Assembly: GCF_002736105.1 (NCBI RefSeq)
Contig: NZ_CP024123.1
Location: 2,968,001-3,032,000 of the forward strand
Source of the DNA: Solibacillus sp. R5-41
Lineage (GTDB): Bacteria; Bacillota; Bacilli; Bacillales_A; Planococcaceae
Direction: 5' to 3'
DNA length: 64,000 bases
The stretch's first letter is position 1, and each line of letters begins with the position of its first letter. Shown one piece after another: positions 9,878-17,542 of the stretch. Made by a program: the position numbers and the translations under genes. Below the pieces are notes generated by a model, which ran no database searches, was not told the origin of the DNA, and saw nothing but the letters and a program-made list of their open reading frames with translations.

Positions 9878-9899
9878 AAAAAAATCCCCCTTATAATTG

Positions 9900-10664
9900 T
9901 TAGTAATTGATTGTCATATAGCCTATTTGCCTTGAAATTAAGCTAGCCGCACGCACGACCTCATGCGTAATGAGACTCTTTTCCTTTTCCATATAGGCTT
10001 TTTCACCGACTAAGTTTAAGGCAGCAACCACTTGTCCGTTATACGACTTAATCGGTGCTGCAATACCATAAGTCTTTGTTTCATTTTCAGCGTCACTAAT
10101 CGCATAACCTCGTTCACGGATAAGCGCTAATTCATCCTCCAATGTTTTAATACAACTAATCGTGTTTGGTGTGGTTTTTAGCATACCCCCTGCCATCATT
10201 GGCTCCATAAACGATTTATTGTATGCCAGCAGAACTTTGCCTATGCTCGTTGCATGCGCAGGAAATCGGGTTCTTCCAATGAAGGTTGGCACAACATCCA
10301 CATGAGGTGACATCGCTTTAAACACAAAACGGACTTTACCATCATCAAACATACCAATATGAGAAGTTCCTTTAAAACGGGTTAACAATTGACTAATAAT
10401 GGGACCCGCTTCTGCATTAATGTCTTGAAAATACATAACTTTGTTGCTCCACTCCAAAATTTTCCACCCCAAGCGGTAACGCCGATCACTCCCTTGAATA
10501 AGAATTCTTTGTTGGCACATCGCTTTTAAAAAATGATGTGTGGAGCTCGGTGGTGAATTTAATTTATCTGCAATTTCCTTGTTGCTCAATGAAGGCTCTC
10601 CATCTGTAAACAACTCAATAATCGTCGCTAACTTTGCAACAGACTCTATCAATCGCTTCACCAC
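9900..10664 (-). CDS. IclR-family transcriptional regulator
   Basis: This 254-residue regulator has an N-terminal winged helix (about residues 8-70, LSNKEIADKLNSPPSSTHHFLKAM) and a C-terminal IclR effector domain (TSHIGMFDDGKVRFVFKA, FPAHATSIGKVLLAY). It is encoded in the same direction as and just upstream of nbaC, between the monooxygenase pair and the lower pathway, so it is the obvious candidate regulator of both. The start is one of two adjacent GTG codons (10664/10661) right behind AGGGG. The effector is likely a pathway aromatic but cannot be identified here. Confidence 0.92.
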   Translation of the reverse strand: MVKRLIESVAKLATIIELFTDGEPSLSNKEIADKLNSPPSSTHHFLKAMCQQRILIQGSDRRYRLGWKILEWSNKVMYFQDINAEAGPIISQLLTRFKGTSHIGMFDDGKVRFVFKAMSPHVDVVPTFIGRTRFPAHATSIGKVLLAYNKSFMEPMMAGGMLKTTPNTISCIKTLEDELALIRERGYAISDAENETKTYGIAAPIKSYNGQVVAALNLVGEKAYMEKEKSLITHEVVRAASLISRQIGYMTINY

Positions 10665-10819
10665 CCCTATAATATTATCAATTATGATTGCGTCTGGATT
10701 CGGCGTTCATAGCCAGAGTTCCACTATTTCAGCATTTGATTGAACATCCTTTGAATAGTAGCTTAAAATCCGCATTCATCCCAATACCAAGATAGATGGG
10801 AGACTACTGCTAAAATAAA

Positions 10820-12298
10820 TTATGTGGATTGTTTAACTGCTTTGTTATTTTCTTTCGATAAAATGGACCCTACTAATTCAAACTTATGTTGTTTTTTGAA
10901 CTTGTTATAGTAAATTGCTCTTTTACGGATTGGGTCACCTGTGTAATATCGCTCATATTGAAGTGCACGCATGCCAAACGCTTCACCGCATAAATCCCAT
11001 GCAAGTTTGAAGATCTTAATGCGTTCCTCTGCATCTACTCCAGCACGCCCACCATAATGACTATCAATACTTGGACGTAATTCAGGATTTTCAAAATCAG
11101 CTTCTGTTGGCATCATTAATAATCCACCTGCGCCAATCGTTTGCATCACTTCAATTGCACGTGGATACATTTCCGGCATCATGCCACGAATTGTTTCGAG
11201 TGCCTCTGGATTTAAACGAGCCTCACCCTGTGGTGTAATCGTAAATTCATGCTCTGCAGTACGTAATAATGCGCGGATAACTTCAACTGATTGAACAAGT
11301 TCACCTAAATCACGTTGTACATTTAAATATTGATCGACACCGATTGAGTCGGCCACTTTACACGCAACTTCAACAGCAAAGGCAAGCTTTACATAGCCAC
11401 GTACACCGGATTGATGCGCTGGTTGCTCGGCAATTCCTGTCATTGGATACAGTAAATTTGCTGCTTCTACATTGTTATAAAGGAATACTTTATCCCAAGG
11501 TACAAGGACATCTTCAAAAATAAGTAACGCGTCCATTTCTTCATAACGGGATGCTAAAGGATGATCAAACGTTGAACGAGTACCGTCTTGAAGTGGTTCA
11601 CGACATATGATTTTTAATCCTTCCACATCAACAGGGACAGCAAATGCTAATGCATAACGCTCATCTCCTGGTGCAAAGCCTGGGAACGAATAAATAATTA
11701 CTTCATCTGTCACTGCTGCTAATGTCGCAAGCATTTTTGCCCCACGCACAATTATCCCTTGAGTCGTTTCTTCGACAACACCTAAGTGAGTAAACTGATC
11801 CGCCTGTTCATGTGATGTTTTACTACGATCATTTTGAGGGTTCACAATGGCATGCGTTAAGAACAGATCATTATCGCGTAAATGGCGGTAATAATTTTCA
11901 ATGTTTTTTGCCCAATCTTGATTGTATTTAGCTAAGAACCATGAGTTTTGCGCAAGTGATGTAACCACCGTATTTAAGAAATCTGGCGTTCTGCCCATCA
12001 AGCCAAATGTTTGTCTTGCCACAATTTCGAACGCACCGCTTCGCTTCATAATATCTTCATAAGATTTTGCGAATAAAAACGAATTGGCAACACGTTCACC
12101 AGTTTCTTCGCAAATATGTGTTAATTCATCTTGATAATTTGGGTCTGATTGTAAATCATATAATTTGGCGATTTCTTGAATTGGCTGCTGGAAATACGGC
12201 TCATCATAAATACTTTCTACGATTTTTCCGTTTAACCATACTTCTGGTTTTCTTGATTTCAGTGCATCAATATATTGTTGACCTGTTCGAATTCCCAT
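10820..12298 (-). CDS. HpaB-family FAD-dependent monooxygenase, probable anthranilate 3-hydroxylase
   Basis: This 492-residue oxygenase belongs to the 4-hydroxyphenylacetate 3-monooxygenase (HpaB) family. Visible signatures are NPQNDRSK (about residue 153), [20 protein letters not shown] and [13 protein letters not shown]. Such enzymes use reduced FAD from a small reductase to hydroxylate an aromatic ring ortho to an existing group. Next to a 3-hydroxyanthranilate pathway with no HPA genes, the most economical substrate is anthranilate; an HpaB-like anthranilate 3-monooxygenase is known from Geobacillus thermodenitrificans. The gene is 15 bp behind its reductase partner. Confidence 0.85.
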   Translation of the reverse strand: MGIRTGQQYIDALKSRKPEVWLNGKIVESIYDEPYFQQPIQEIAKLYDLQSDPNYQDELTHICEETGERVANSFLFAKSYEDIMKRSGAFEIVARQTFGLMGRTPDFLNTVVTSLAQNSWFLAKYNQDWAKNIENYYRHLRDNDLFLTHAIVNPQNDRSKTSHEQADQFTHLGVVEETTQGIIVRGAKMLATLAAVTDEVIIYSFPGFAPGDERYALAFAVPVDVEGLKIICREPLQDGTRSTFDHPLASRYEEMDALLIFEDVLVPWDKVFLYNNVEAANLLYPMTGIAEQPAHQSGVRGYVKLAFAVEVACKVADSIGVDQYLNVQRDLGELVQSVEVIRALLRTAEHEFTITPQGEARLNPEALETIRGMMPEMYPRAIEVMQTIGAGGLLMMPTEADFENPELRPSIDSHYGGRAGVDAEERIKIFKLAWDLCGEAFGMRALQYERYYTGDPIRKRAIYYNKFKKQHKFELVGSILSKENNKAVKQST

Positions 12299-12313
12299 TT
12301 TTTTCAGTCCCCC

Positions 12314-12796
12314 TTAGTATGAAGTTTCTATTTGACAAATTTTTTCAGTCGATCCCATTTTTCCTTCATAAAAAGTTAACGCATGTTTTTCCGTACGCCC
12401 AAAGTTTTCAATTTCCCCAATAAATAGGACATGATCTCCTGCATCCACTTGCTTCCATGGTTTACATTCGATAAAGGCTGCCGCATTTGAAAGTATTGGA
12501 GCGATGCCACCTTTTTCCCATTCAATTTTTAATCCTTGCTGTTCTCGACCTGCAAACTGCCAAGCGATTTTTTCTTGATCATCCGCCAAAATATTAATTG
12601 TAAACGCTTTATTTTGCATTTGAGTTAAAGAGTTTGCTTTCTTATCAATCGAAACGAGTACGAGTGCTGGTTCTAATGACACCGATGTAAAGGAATTCAC
12701 AGTAATTCCATTAATATCATCACCATCAAACCAAGTAACGACCGTCACACCCGTTGCAAATTTGCCAAACGTTTGACGAAGAAGTTTTATATCCAT
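12314..12796 (-). CDS. HpaC-like flavin reductase component
   Basis: This reductase of 160 residues (flavin reductase-like domain throughout) supplies reduced flavin to the HpaB-type oxygenase. Family segments are visible: FATGVTVVTW near the N-terminus, VNSFTSVSLEPALVLVSI and an FGR-containing C-terminal part. I start at the ATG at 12796 (MDIKLLRQ), which follows AGAGAGGA; the open frame extends seven codons further. As first gene of the oxygenase pair it is preceded by the probable promoter at 12862-12883. Confidence 0.9.
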   Translation of the reverse strand: MDIKLLRQTFGKFATGVTVVTWFDGDDINGITVNSFTSVSLEPALVLVSIDKKANSLTQMQNKAFTINILADDQEKIAWQFAGREQQGLKIEWEKGGIAPILSNAAAFIECKPWKQVDAGDHVLFIGEIENFGRTEKHALTFYEGKMGSTEKICQIETSY

Positions 12797-12861
12797 CAAA
12801 ACAATCCTCTCTTTCAATTAAGTTATTAGCATAATAGCAATATTACATTTGTATATAATGG

Positions 12862-12883
12862 ATTATATTTCATATAGTGAAAT
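12862..12883 (-). promoter_or_regulatory. Probable promoter -10 and overlapping palindrome upstream of the HpaC/HpaB genes
   Basis: On the minus strand TATAAT (12862-12867) is a good -10 element about 65 bp upstream of the reductase start. Overlapping its last base is the near-palindrome ATTTCATATAGTGAAAT (12867-12883), placed between -10 and -35. A repressor such as the nearby IclR protein bound here would block the promoter; the assignment is inference. Confidence 0.45.
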
Positions 12884-12899
12884 CGTACACTTTAAATTT

Positions 12900-13310
12900 C
12901 TGAATTATCTGACTCCGAACGTCACAAAATGGCCATAATTTTTATCGTGGAATAACTGTTACGGTATTTTTTTGATTATTACACCTAATTTTTATTAGAA
13001 ATATTGAATTTATGTTTAATTTTAATTAGATTTACTCATTTTTACGTAACTTTTATGGAGTGTCCCCCTTTAATTGCATCAATGCAAAATAAGACCGTCC
13101 CATTACGAATAGCCTTATATTACTTTTATCTATTGATAAGAAAATGGAAATATTAGGGTGAATGATAATCATCTTTCTAAGTAAACAAGCAACTAAAGTT
13201 GTGAATGAAAAAGAAAAAACTTGCTGATCAATTACTGCTGATAGGCAAGTTTTTAGTAGGATATATCACTTTTGGTATTTATGCTAGACGCTTCAAGTAC
13301 CAATCGATCC
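12900..13310. other. Gene-free AT-rich spacer
   Basis: No reading frame with a ribosome site is visible. The stretch holds one hairpin (13215-13254) and a weak Fur-like half match at 13163-13177. It separates the aromatic island from the decayed iron-transport region. Confidence 0.6.
13215..13254. terminator. Hairpin terminator, orphan
   Basis: AAAAACTTGC and GCAAGTTTTT form a stem with flanking A and T runs, so it could stop transcription in either direction. No intact gene ends next to it, which fits a remnant of lost genes. Confidence 0.6.
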
Positions 13311-13356
13311 GTTATTTCGAATCATCCATCTTCAGAACCGCCATGAACGCTTCTTA
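13311..13356 (-). pseudogene. Fragment duplicating the 3' end of lepA
   Basis: About 45 bp match the last codons of lepA (18783-18829) with only four or five differences. On the minus strand it reads [13 protein letters not shown] followed by a stop, against [13 protein letters not shown] in the real gene. The two copies are in the same orientation, 5.4 kb apart. It is flanked by the inverted 9-mers TACCAATCG and CGATTGGTA. Confidence 0.85.
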
Positions 13357-13584
13357 GCGATTGGTATTACTACGTATCGTAAAATATCTACTTATAATTA
13401 GCTGAATGGTGGGGAATTGATGGGGATAACTTGTATTGTTAAAATTAATAAAGCATGTACTGATAAGATGGGAATATTTTTTATGTCGGGCTTACTGTTA
13501 ATAAATTATAAATATTAATAATCATTTTATTTTCAGTATGATGCGTTTCTTATATAAAAGTTTGATTATTTCAATGAGCCTTAT

Positions 13585-13790
13585 TCAACTGTATGCCCCT
13601 TGTTTCCAAGGCTGTAATCTGATAATGCATTTCAACATTGTTGTTTTCCCTGAACCATTAGGACCCAAAATCGATAAAATCTCTCCTGGCTTAACTCAAA
13701 ATTGATTGGATTATGATACAAAAAAGTTGTTTTGTCATGCTGTTTCCCTCTACTATAATAAAAATTCCCATCTTTTACGGCTATGTTCAT
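13585..13790 (-). pseudogene. Remnant of an iron-siderophore ABC transporter ATPase
   Basis: The minus strand reads an ATPase N-terminus from an ATG at 13790, shifts frame once, and continues PGEILSILGPNGSGKTTMLK before a stop. The Walker A box GPNGSGKTT is intact but everything downstream (Q-loop, signature, Walker B) is gone; about 65 of roughly 250 codons survive. It is the last of three decayed genes in the usual binding protein, permease, ATPase order. Confidence 0.85.
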
Positions 13791-13811
13791 TGCCAACCAC
13801 CGCCTGTTTTT

Positions 13812-14006
13812 CTAAGTAATATAGCAACCAATTAGCATTGCAAGTAGAATACGTGGCAAACGAATATTCATTACAACTGTTTCTTCCATCTGGGACCACG
13901 TTTGCTCAACTTCAAACACATGAGATAATAAAATCTTAAACTGAACTAGTAAATCTACTTGATAGCGCCCGATTCTAAGTGACAAGAAACCAAATATTAT
14001 CGGCAA
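13812..14006 (-). pseudogene. Remnant of a FecCD-type iron permease
   Basis: A 64-codon open stretch includes SLRIGRYQVD, EQTWSQMEETVV and NIRLPRILLAMLIG, the N-terminal signature of FecCD-family permeases, and then stops. A full permease has about 330 residues and eight or more membrane segments, so about 80 percent is missing. It is joined to the end of the binding-protein remnant by a deletion. Confidence 0.85.
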
Positions 14007-14693
14007 TAGCCATAATAGCGCCCATTTCCATGTGCATATTAGAACCTGCTACTGATATTTCTTTATCGCTATGATATTGAAGAATCATTACCTTTGGCTT
14101 GTTTTCTTTTTGGATATTTGCAAGCTAATCATTTATTTCTTTTTGATTCTTTTTACCTTCTTCGATTTTCTGGTCGTTCTGTTGTTCCTGTGACTTTACC
14201 TGTTAATGTTAACCATCGATTTAATATTTCTAATGGGTCATCAGAATTCGCAGTTGCTTGTAATGCAACAGTAGGAATACCTGCTTCTTCTAATTTATTT
14301 ATAGATTTTTCATCTGTTGCAATTTCACAATAAACTTCAGGGTTAACTTTTATTAATTCCTCAATATTTACTTCACCATTTTTAATAAAATTTGTATCTG
14401 CTTTTAAGATGTCCGGTGAAATATCTTTTAAGATTGAATGAGAAGCTGCATTAATTGAGTTTGGATGCATACCAAGTAGAAAAATAAGGTAGAATACCAC
14501 CTACCACAACGCGACCAGGATTTGTTGGGATTTTTACTTCTCTATTTAATTCGTCCTTTATGATCTTTTCCTCTTTCGTTTCTGATATTTCTTTTGATAG
14601 TGATTTACTTGCATTTTCCTTCTGACTACAACCTACTAACATTGCAGAAATGGCTAATACTGATAATGGAAATTTCCAACTCCCTAAACGCAA
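14007..14693 (-). pseudogene. Frameshifted iron-siderophore substrate-binding lipoprotein
   Basis: The first frame (14451-14693) carries a lipoprotein signal with lipobox LVGC and the start of a binding-protein domain (DELNREVKIPTNPGRVVV). A frameshift moves the reading to 14153-14500 (LLGMHPNSINAASHSILK, NGEVNIEELIKVNPEVY, EAGIPTVALQ). Further relics (KPKVMILQYHSDKEISVAGS) continue to about 14010. The gene is clearly dead, and its promoter region holds the Fur box at 14791-14805. Confidence 0.85.
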
Positions 14694-14789
14694 AATTTTC
14701 CGACAAATTACAACACATAGATTTTGTCAATGTTTATTCTTTTTTTCTTAAATATTCCTTTTTATATCAAATCATTACCAAAATTCTAT

Positions 14790-14818
14790 TTGATAATGAT
14801 TATCAATAGTGATAAGAT
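14790..14818 (+). promoter_or_regulatory. Fur box overlapping a promoter
   Basis: TGATAATGATTATCA (14791-14805) is a perfect 7-1-7 Fur operator. It overlaps the plus-strand -35 TTGATA (14790-14795), which is 17 bp from a -10 TAAGAT (14813-14818). Iron-loaded Fur should therefore repress the two-gene operon at 14869. The same box faces the dead iron-transport genes on the other strand. Confidence 0.85.
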
Positions 14819-14868
14819 TACATTAATTATAGACAGAATTACCATCACAAGCTTTTTGGAGGATTATT

Positions 14869-15507
14869 ATGACTACTAAAAAAGAAATTTTAATTTTAGA
14901 TCCAGGCAATGCATTTGGACTTGAACGCAGAACTAACCCATTTATCAATGACAATATGACATTAATTGATCAATATGAATTAGTTAATACAGATTTATCT
15001 TTTATTCAAGCACTGATTATTCCTGAATTCGTTGACCAACGGTACCTGGCTTTACACAAAGAATTAATCGAGCAATTTTTAAATGATCAAAAATTAATTG
15101 TTTTTTGTGGACACATATATATTGATTGGTTACCTGGGGCTAGTCTTTTTATCCCGAAAATTATTAATCACCATACTGACTACGCTCTTACTATCATAAA
15201 GGATCAAGGGATATTTGCAGGAGTTAACCCTGATGATATGACATATAACAAAGGAGTTTCTGGCTTCTTTGCCCGTGGATATCATCCGGTACCAGCGAAT
15301 GCCGAAGTACTAGTTACGTTGCCAAACAATGAACCTGTCACATATATTGACCGCAATACAACAAAAGGCACTATTTTAGCACATGCAGGTAATGACCTCA
15401 TATGGTATTACAAGCAAAACAAAACAACAGATCGCATTAGCGAACAATTATTACAATGGATTCATTCAGAAATTCAGGATTTACACCAAGGGAGTAAAAA
15501 CATATGA
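14869..15507 (+). CDS. Unknown protein, first of a Fur-controlled paralogous pair
   Basis: I do not recognise this 212-residue soluble protein. It has no signal peptide or membrane segment. An alternating strand-helix pattern (EILILDPGN near the start, IQALIIPEFV, QKLIVFCGHIYIDWLPG at about 75-92) resembles class I glutamine amidotransferase or ThuA-like folds, without an obvious catalytic Cys-His pair. Its second half (PVTYIDRNTTKGTILAHAGND) aligns with the protein encoded next door, so the two look like diverged paralogues. The start follows TTGGAGG and the Fur-box promoter, so it is probably induced by iron starvation. Confidence 0.8.
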   Translation: MTTKKEILILDPGNAFGLERRTNPFINDNMTLIDQYELVNTDLSFIQALIIPEFVDQRYLALHKELIEQFLNDQKLIVFCGHIYIDWLPGASLFIPKIINHHTDYALTIIKDQGIFAGVNPDDMTYNKGVSGFFARGYHPVPANAEVLVTLPNNEPVTYIDRNTTKGTILAHAGNDLIWYYKQNKTTDRISEQLLQWIHSEIQDLHQGSKNI

Positions 15508-16109
15508 GAAAAATAGCAGTGATCATGAGCGGTAATGCCCCTCATAACCGAACTTTTAATGAACCTAAATTTAAAAAATATATAACCCAACACATCTATT
15601 TCCCAGATTTCGAGCAAACAGTATTAGACGGATTTGACGTACTCTTATTCCCTTCTCAGCTAAACGAAAAATTATTAATACGTGCAGCAGACAAAGTTCG
15701 TACCTTTGCTGATAACGGTGGAATTGTAATAGCATTTGGTCCACAGCCTTGGAAATGGCTTCCAAACCAAAAATGGGAAGACCGTGAAACAAACTTCTGG
15801 TGGTGGCTTGAAAAAGGAGCAAAAAGTGGTCTTGTCTTAGCTGCTCCTCACTATGACTTGTTTAATTATCTGACATTAACTGATGCTACTTGGCATCAGC
15901 ACGGTGTTTTCTGGCCACCAAAGGGCGCTGAAAAGTTAATAACAACCGAAGATGGTGGCGCAGTTATGTATGTAGATAAAGTCAGCACGAAGGGGACATT
16001 AATCGTTACTACATTAGATCCAGATTATCATTTTGGAGCTTATTTCATGCCAGCTACTGAAAGATTTTTAGACGGTTTCATGCCTTGGATTGCAGAAGGT
16101 AGGATCTAA
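15504..16109 (+). CDS. Unknown protein, second of the Fur-controlled paralogous pair
   Basis: This 201-residue protein starts inside the stop of the previous gene (ATGA overlap), so the two are coupled. It is soluble, begins KIAVIMSGNAPHNRTFNEP and has an FDVLLFPSQLNEK strand followed by GGIVIAFGPQPWKWLPN, again like a ThuA or amidotransferase-like alpha/beta fold. It shares the block VMYVDKVSTKGTLIVT with VTYIDRNTTKGTILAH of its neighbour. It is rich in Trp and His (NFWWWLEK, DATWHQHG). A heteromeric pair acting in iron limitation is my inference; no enzyme activity can be assigned. Confidence 0.8.
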   Translation: MRKIAVIMSGNAPHNRTFNEPKFKKYITQHIYFPDFEQTVLDGFDVLLFPSQLNEKLLIRAADKVRTFADNGGIVIAFGPQPWKWLPNQKWEDRETNFWWWLEKGAKSGLVLAAPHYDLFNYLTLTDATWHQHGVFWPPKGAEKLITTEDGGAVMYVDKVSTKGTLIVTTLDPDYHFGAYFMPATERFLDGFMPWIAEGRI

Positions 16110-16180
16110 ATTAAACCCTTAAGTATTTCTCTTGAACTTATCTCTTTCAAGTAGACAGATAGTTTGTATAGCTCATCATG

Positions 16181-16214
16181 AAAAAATACCCTTCCATTCA
16201 TTTGGAAGGGTATT
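16181..16214 (-). terminator. Terminator on the minus strand
   Basis: A perfect 12-bp stem (AATACCCTTCCA / TGGAAGGGTATT, six-base loop) is followed on the minus strand by six T residues. It stands 30 bp beyond the stop of the 30-codon ORF at 16245-16337 and so ends a short minus-strand transcript. It could also stop readthrough from the plus-strand operon. Confidence 0.75.
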
Positions 16215-16244
16215 AAAATTTATTAACTTATAATTACTGTAAAC

Positions 16245-16337
16245 CTAATCATTTAAATATAGTAATTTTGATAGTAATGGCTCACCCCAAATTGAAAAGT
16301 CAATGCCCCATGCTTGAAAGTAACATTGTGTAAACAT
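16245..16337 (-). CDS. Putative 30-residue small protein
   Basis: A 30-codon frame starts with ATG five bases behind a strong CAAAGGAG site and ends 30 bp before a good terminator on the same strand. The peptide begins MFTQCYFQAWGIDFSIWGEP and ends LLSKLLYLND; it has aromatic residues and one Cys, no signal peptide and no clear membrane helix. I recognise no family. It could instead be the end of a decayed gene. Confidence 0.45.
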   Translation of the reverse strand: MFTQCYFQAWGIDFSIWGEPLLSKLLYLND

Positions 16338-16449
16338 CGTTTCTCCTTTGAGCTCCCCACTTACTAATTCTCTAATAAATATATATGTTTTACTATGATT
16401 AGATTAATCCTTCTTCAACTAAAGCCCTAGTTCAATAAGGAATAGCAGT

Positions 16450-16650
16450 TTAATGGTAGCGAAACCAAACAAACCATCCTTTAACCTTACTTTTAGCTAA
16501 AAATATTTGTCCTTTGGATAAGTCAGCTCCAGGTGCTTTAGGGAAATCAAAACGTACAAGCCATGCATATTAAAGGTAGCGTTGAGGGCTCAAAAGCAAA
16601 CCATTAGTAATAAATTAGGCATAACGTTTAATTATCATTCCTTGCGCCAT
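16450..16650 (-). pseudogene. Unidentified pseudogene fragment
   Basis: One frame with two internal stops reads, in its last 40 codons, WLVRFDFPKAPGADLSKGQI and then FLAKSKVKGWFVWFRYH before a final stop. The protein-like composition and continuous frame across the stops suggest a dead gene. Its family is not recognised. It lies just upstream of the 30-codon ORF. Confidence 0.45.
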
Positions 16651-16685
16651 ACATACTCTTAATGAGATTTACTTATTTTAGTTCT

Positions 16686-16850
16686 TCCCATTAACTAGGG
16701 CTTGATTTCCATTCCGGTACGGGCACTTTCCGCGGGCACGGTCTAACTAATTTGTTTCTAGATGTATCTTAAAACAAGTGGATTATCAGGCCAACACGAT
16801 ATTGGTCACAAAGGCATTGCCACAGGTCATGACGCTTTTAGCCTGTGTTC
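16686..16850 (+). repeat. Intergenic repeat, family B copy B1
   Basis: The stretch ATTCCGGTACGGGCACTTTC, then GCGGGCACGGTCTAACTAA and TTGTTTCTAGATGTATC, matches, in the opposite orientation, the repeat at 29112-29270. The GCCTGTGTTC tail resembles the GCCTGAGTTCC modules of other copies. It is non-coding and richer in G+C than its surroundings. Confidence 0.7.
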
Positions 16851-17140
16851 ATTTGCTACTATTCCCGCAAGAAGCTTTACTCTGTAGCGAAAGGCGTTAG
16901 CCGTCAGCTACACTCGCCTTCCTTCATTCCAATCAACTTGCATTTCCAAAGTGATTTGTTATCCCCGGAATTTGGCGATGAGCATTATTTTTAGTTTATT
17001 ATTATTTTTAATGGACAAGTTCGGTTATATTAATTTCCATCTAAAAACAGATTGCTCTTATTTAGTTTTGCTAATAAGGATTATTATAGGGTGTAGTATA
17101 CGGGAATCTTGAAATTATATAAATTGAGGAACTATAGCAT
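16850..17140. other. Gene-free stretch
   Basis: No supported reading frame is visible. The left part continues repeat-like GC-rich sequence (CGTTAGCCGTCAGCTAC), and the right part is AT-rich leader for the small gene at 17161. Confidence 0.5.
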
Positions 17141-17160
17141 AAATAAAGGAGAGAGTATGA

Positions 17161-17358
17161 ATGAAAAAGAGGGGAATTACGTTTAAAATTAATGACAGAA
17201 AATCTGCTTTAGCTGATATTTTAGTTGGGATTGTAGACCCAGATTGGAATTGGTCGATGGGTCCTGGTGAGATTTATAAATTAGAGGTTGGAGAGATTAT
17301 TAAAATTCTTACAGATAAAAATGATACGCATCCCTCATTTTTAGTGTGGGATATGTAA
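17161..17358 (+). CDS. Hypothetical small protein
   Basis: This 65-residue protein (MKKRGITFKINDRKSALADI, later DPDWNWSMGPGEIYKLEVGE) follows an AAAGGAG site nine bases upstream. It is soluble and charged with no signal peptide. I recognise no family. It stands alone on the plus strand inside the gene-poor region, and no terminator of its own is obvious. Confidence 0.6.
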   Translation: MKKRGITFKINDRKSALADILVGIVDPDWNWSMGPGEIYKLEVGEIIKILTDKNDTHPSFLVWDM

Positions 17359-17459
17359 AACCTAATTACATTTTGTTTTACTTTTGTCTAGATTTTTTCG
17401 AGTATGTCCGAAAACTAATATGTATGTTAAAGTGGACATTCTGATTTTTGTGGTAATTT

Positions 17460-17494
17460 GGTGTGGAATAGTTTATTTTATATCAATCCACACC
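17460..17494. terminator. Hairpin downstream of the VanZ-like gene
   Basis: GGTGTGGA and TCCACACC form an 8-bp stem 50 bp past the minus-strand vanZ-like stop. The arms resemble those of the lepA terminator (GGTGTGGAATG) at 18716-18747. T-rich sequence after the stem is weak, so function is uncertain. Confidence 0.4.
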
Positions 17495-17542
17495 ATGCCA
17501 CTCCCAAAAATAAACATCCTATAACTAGGTAATATTTTCTTT

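Noticed and set aside
13163-13177. TGATAATCATCTTTC as a second Fur box
   Set aside because: Only about 10 of 14 positions match the 7-1-7 consensus and no gene follows.
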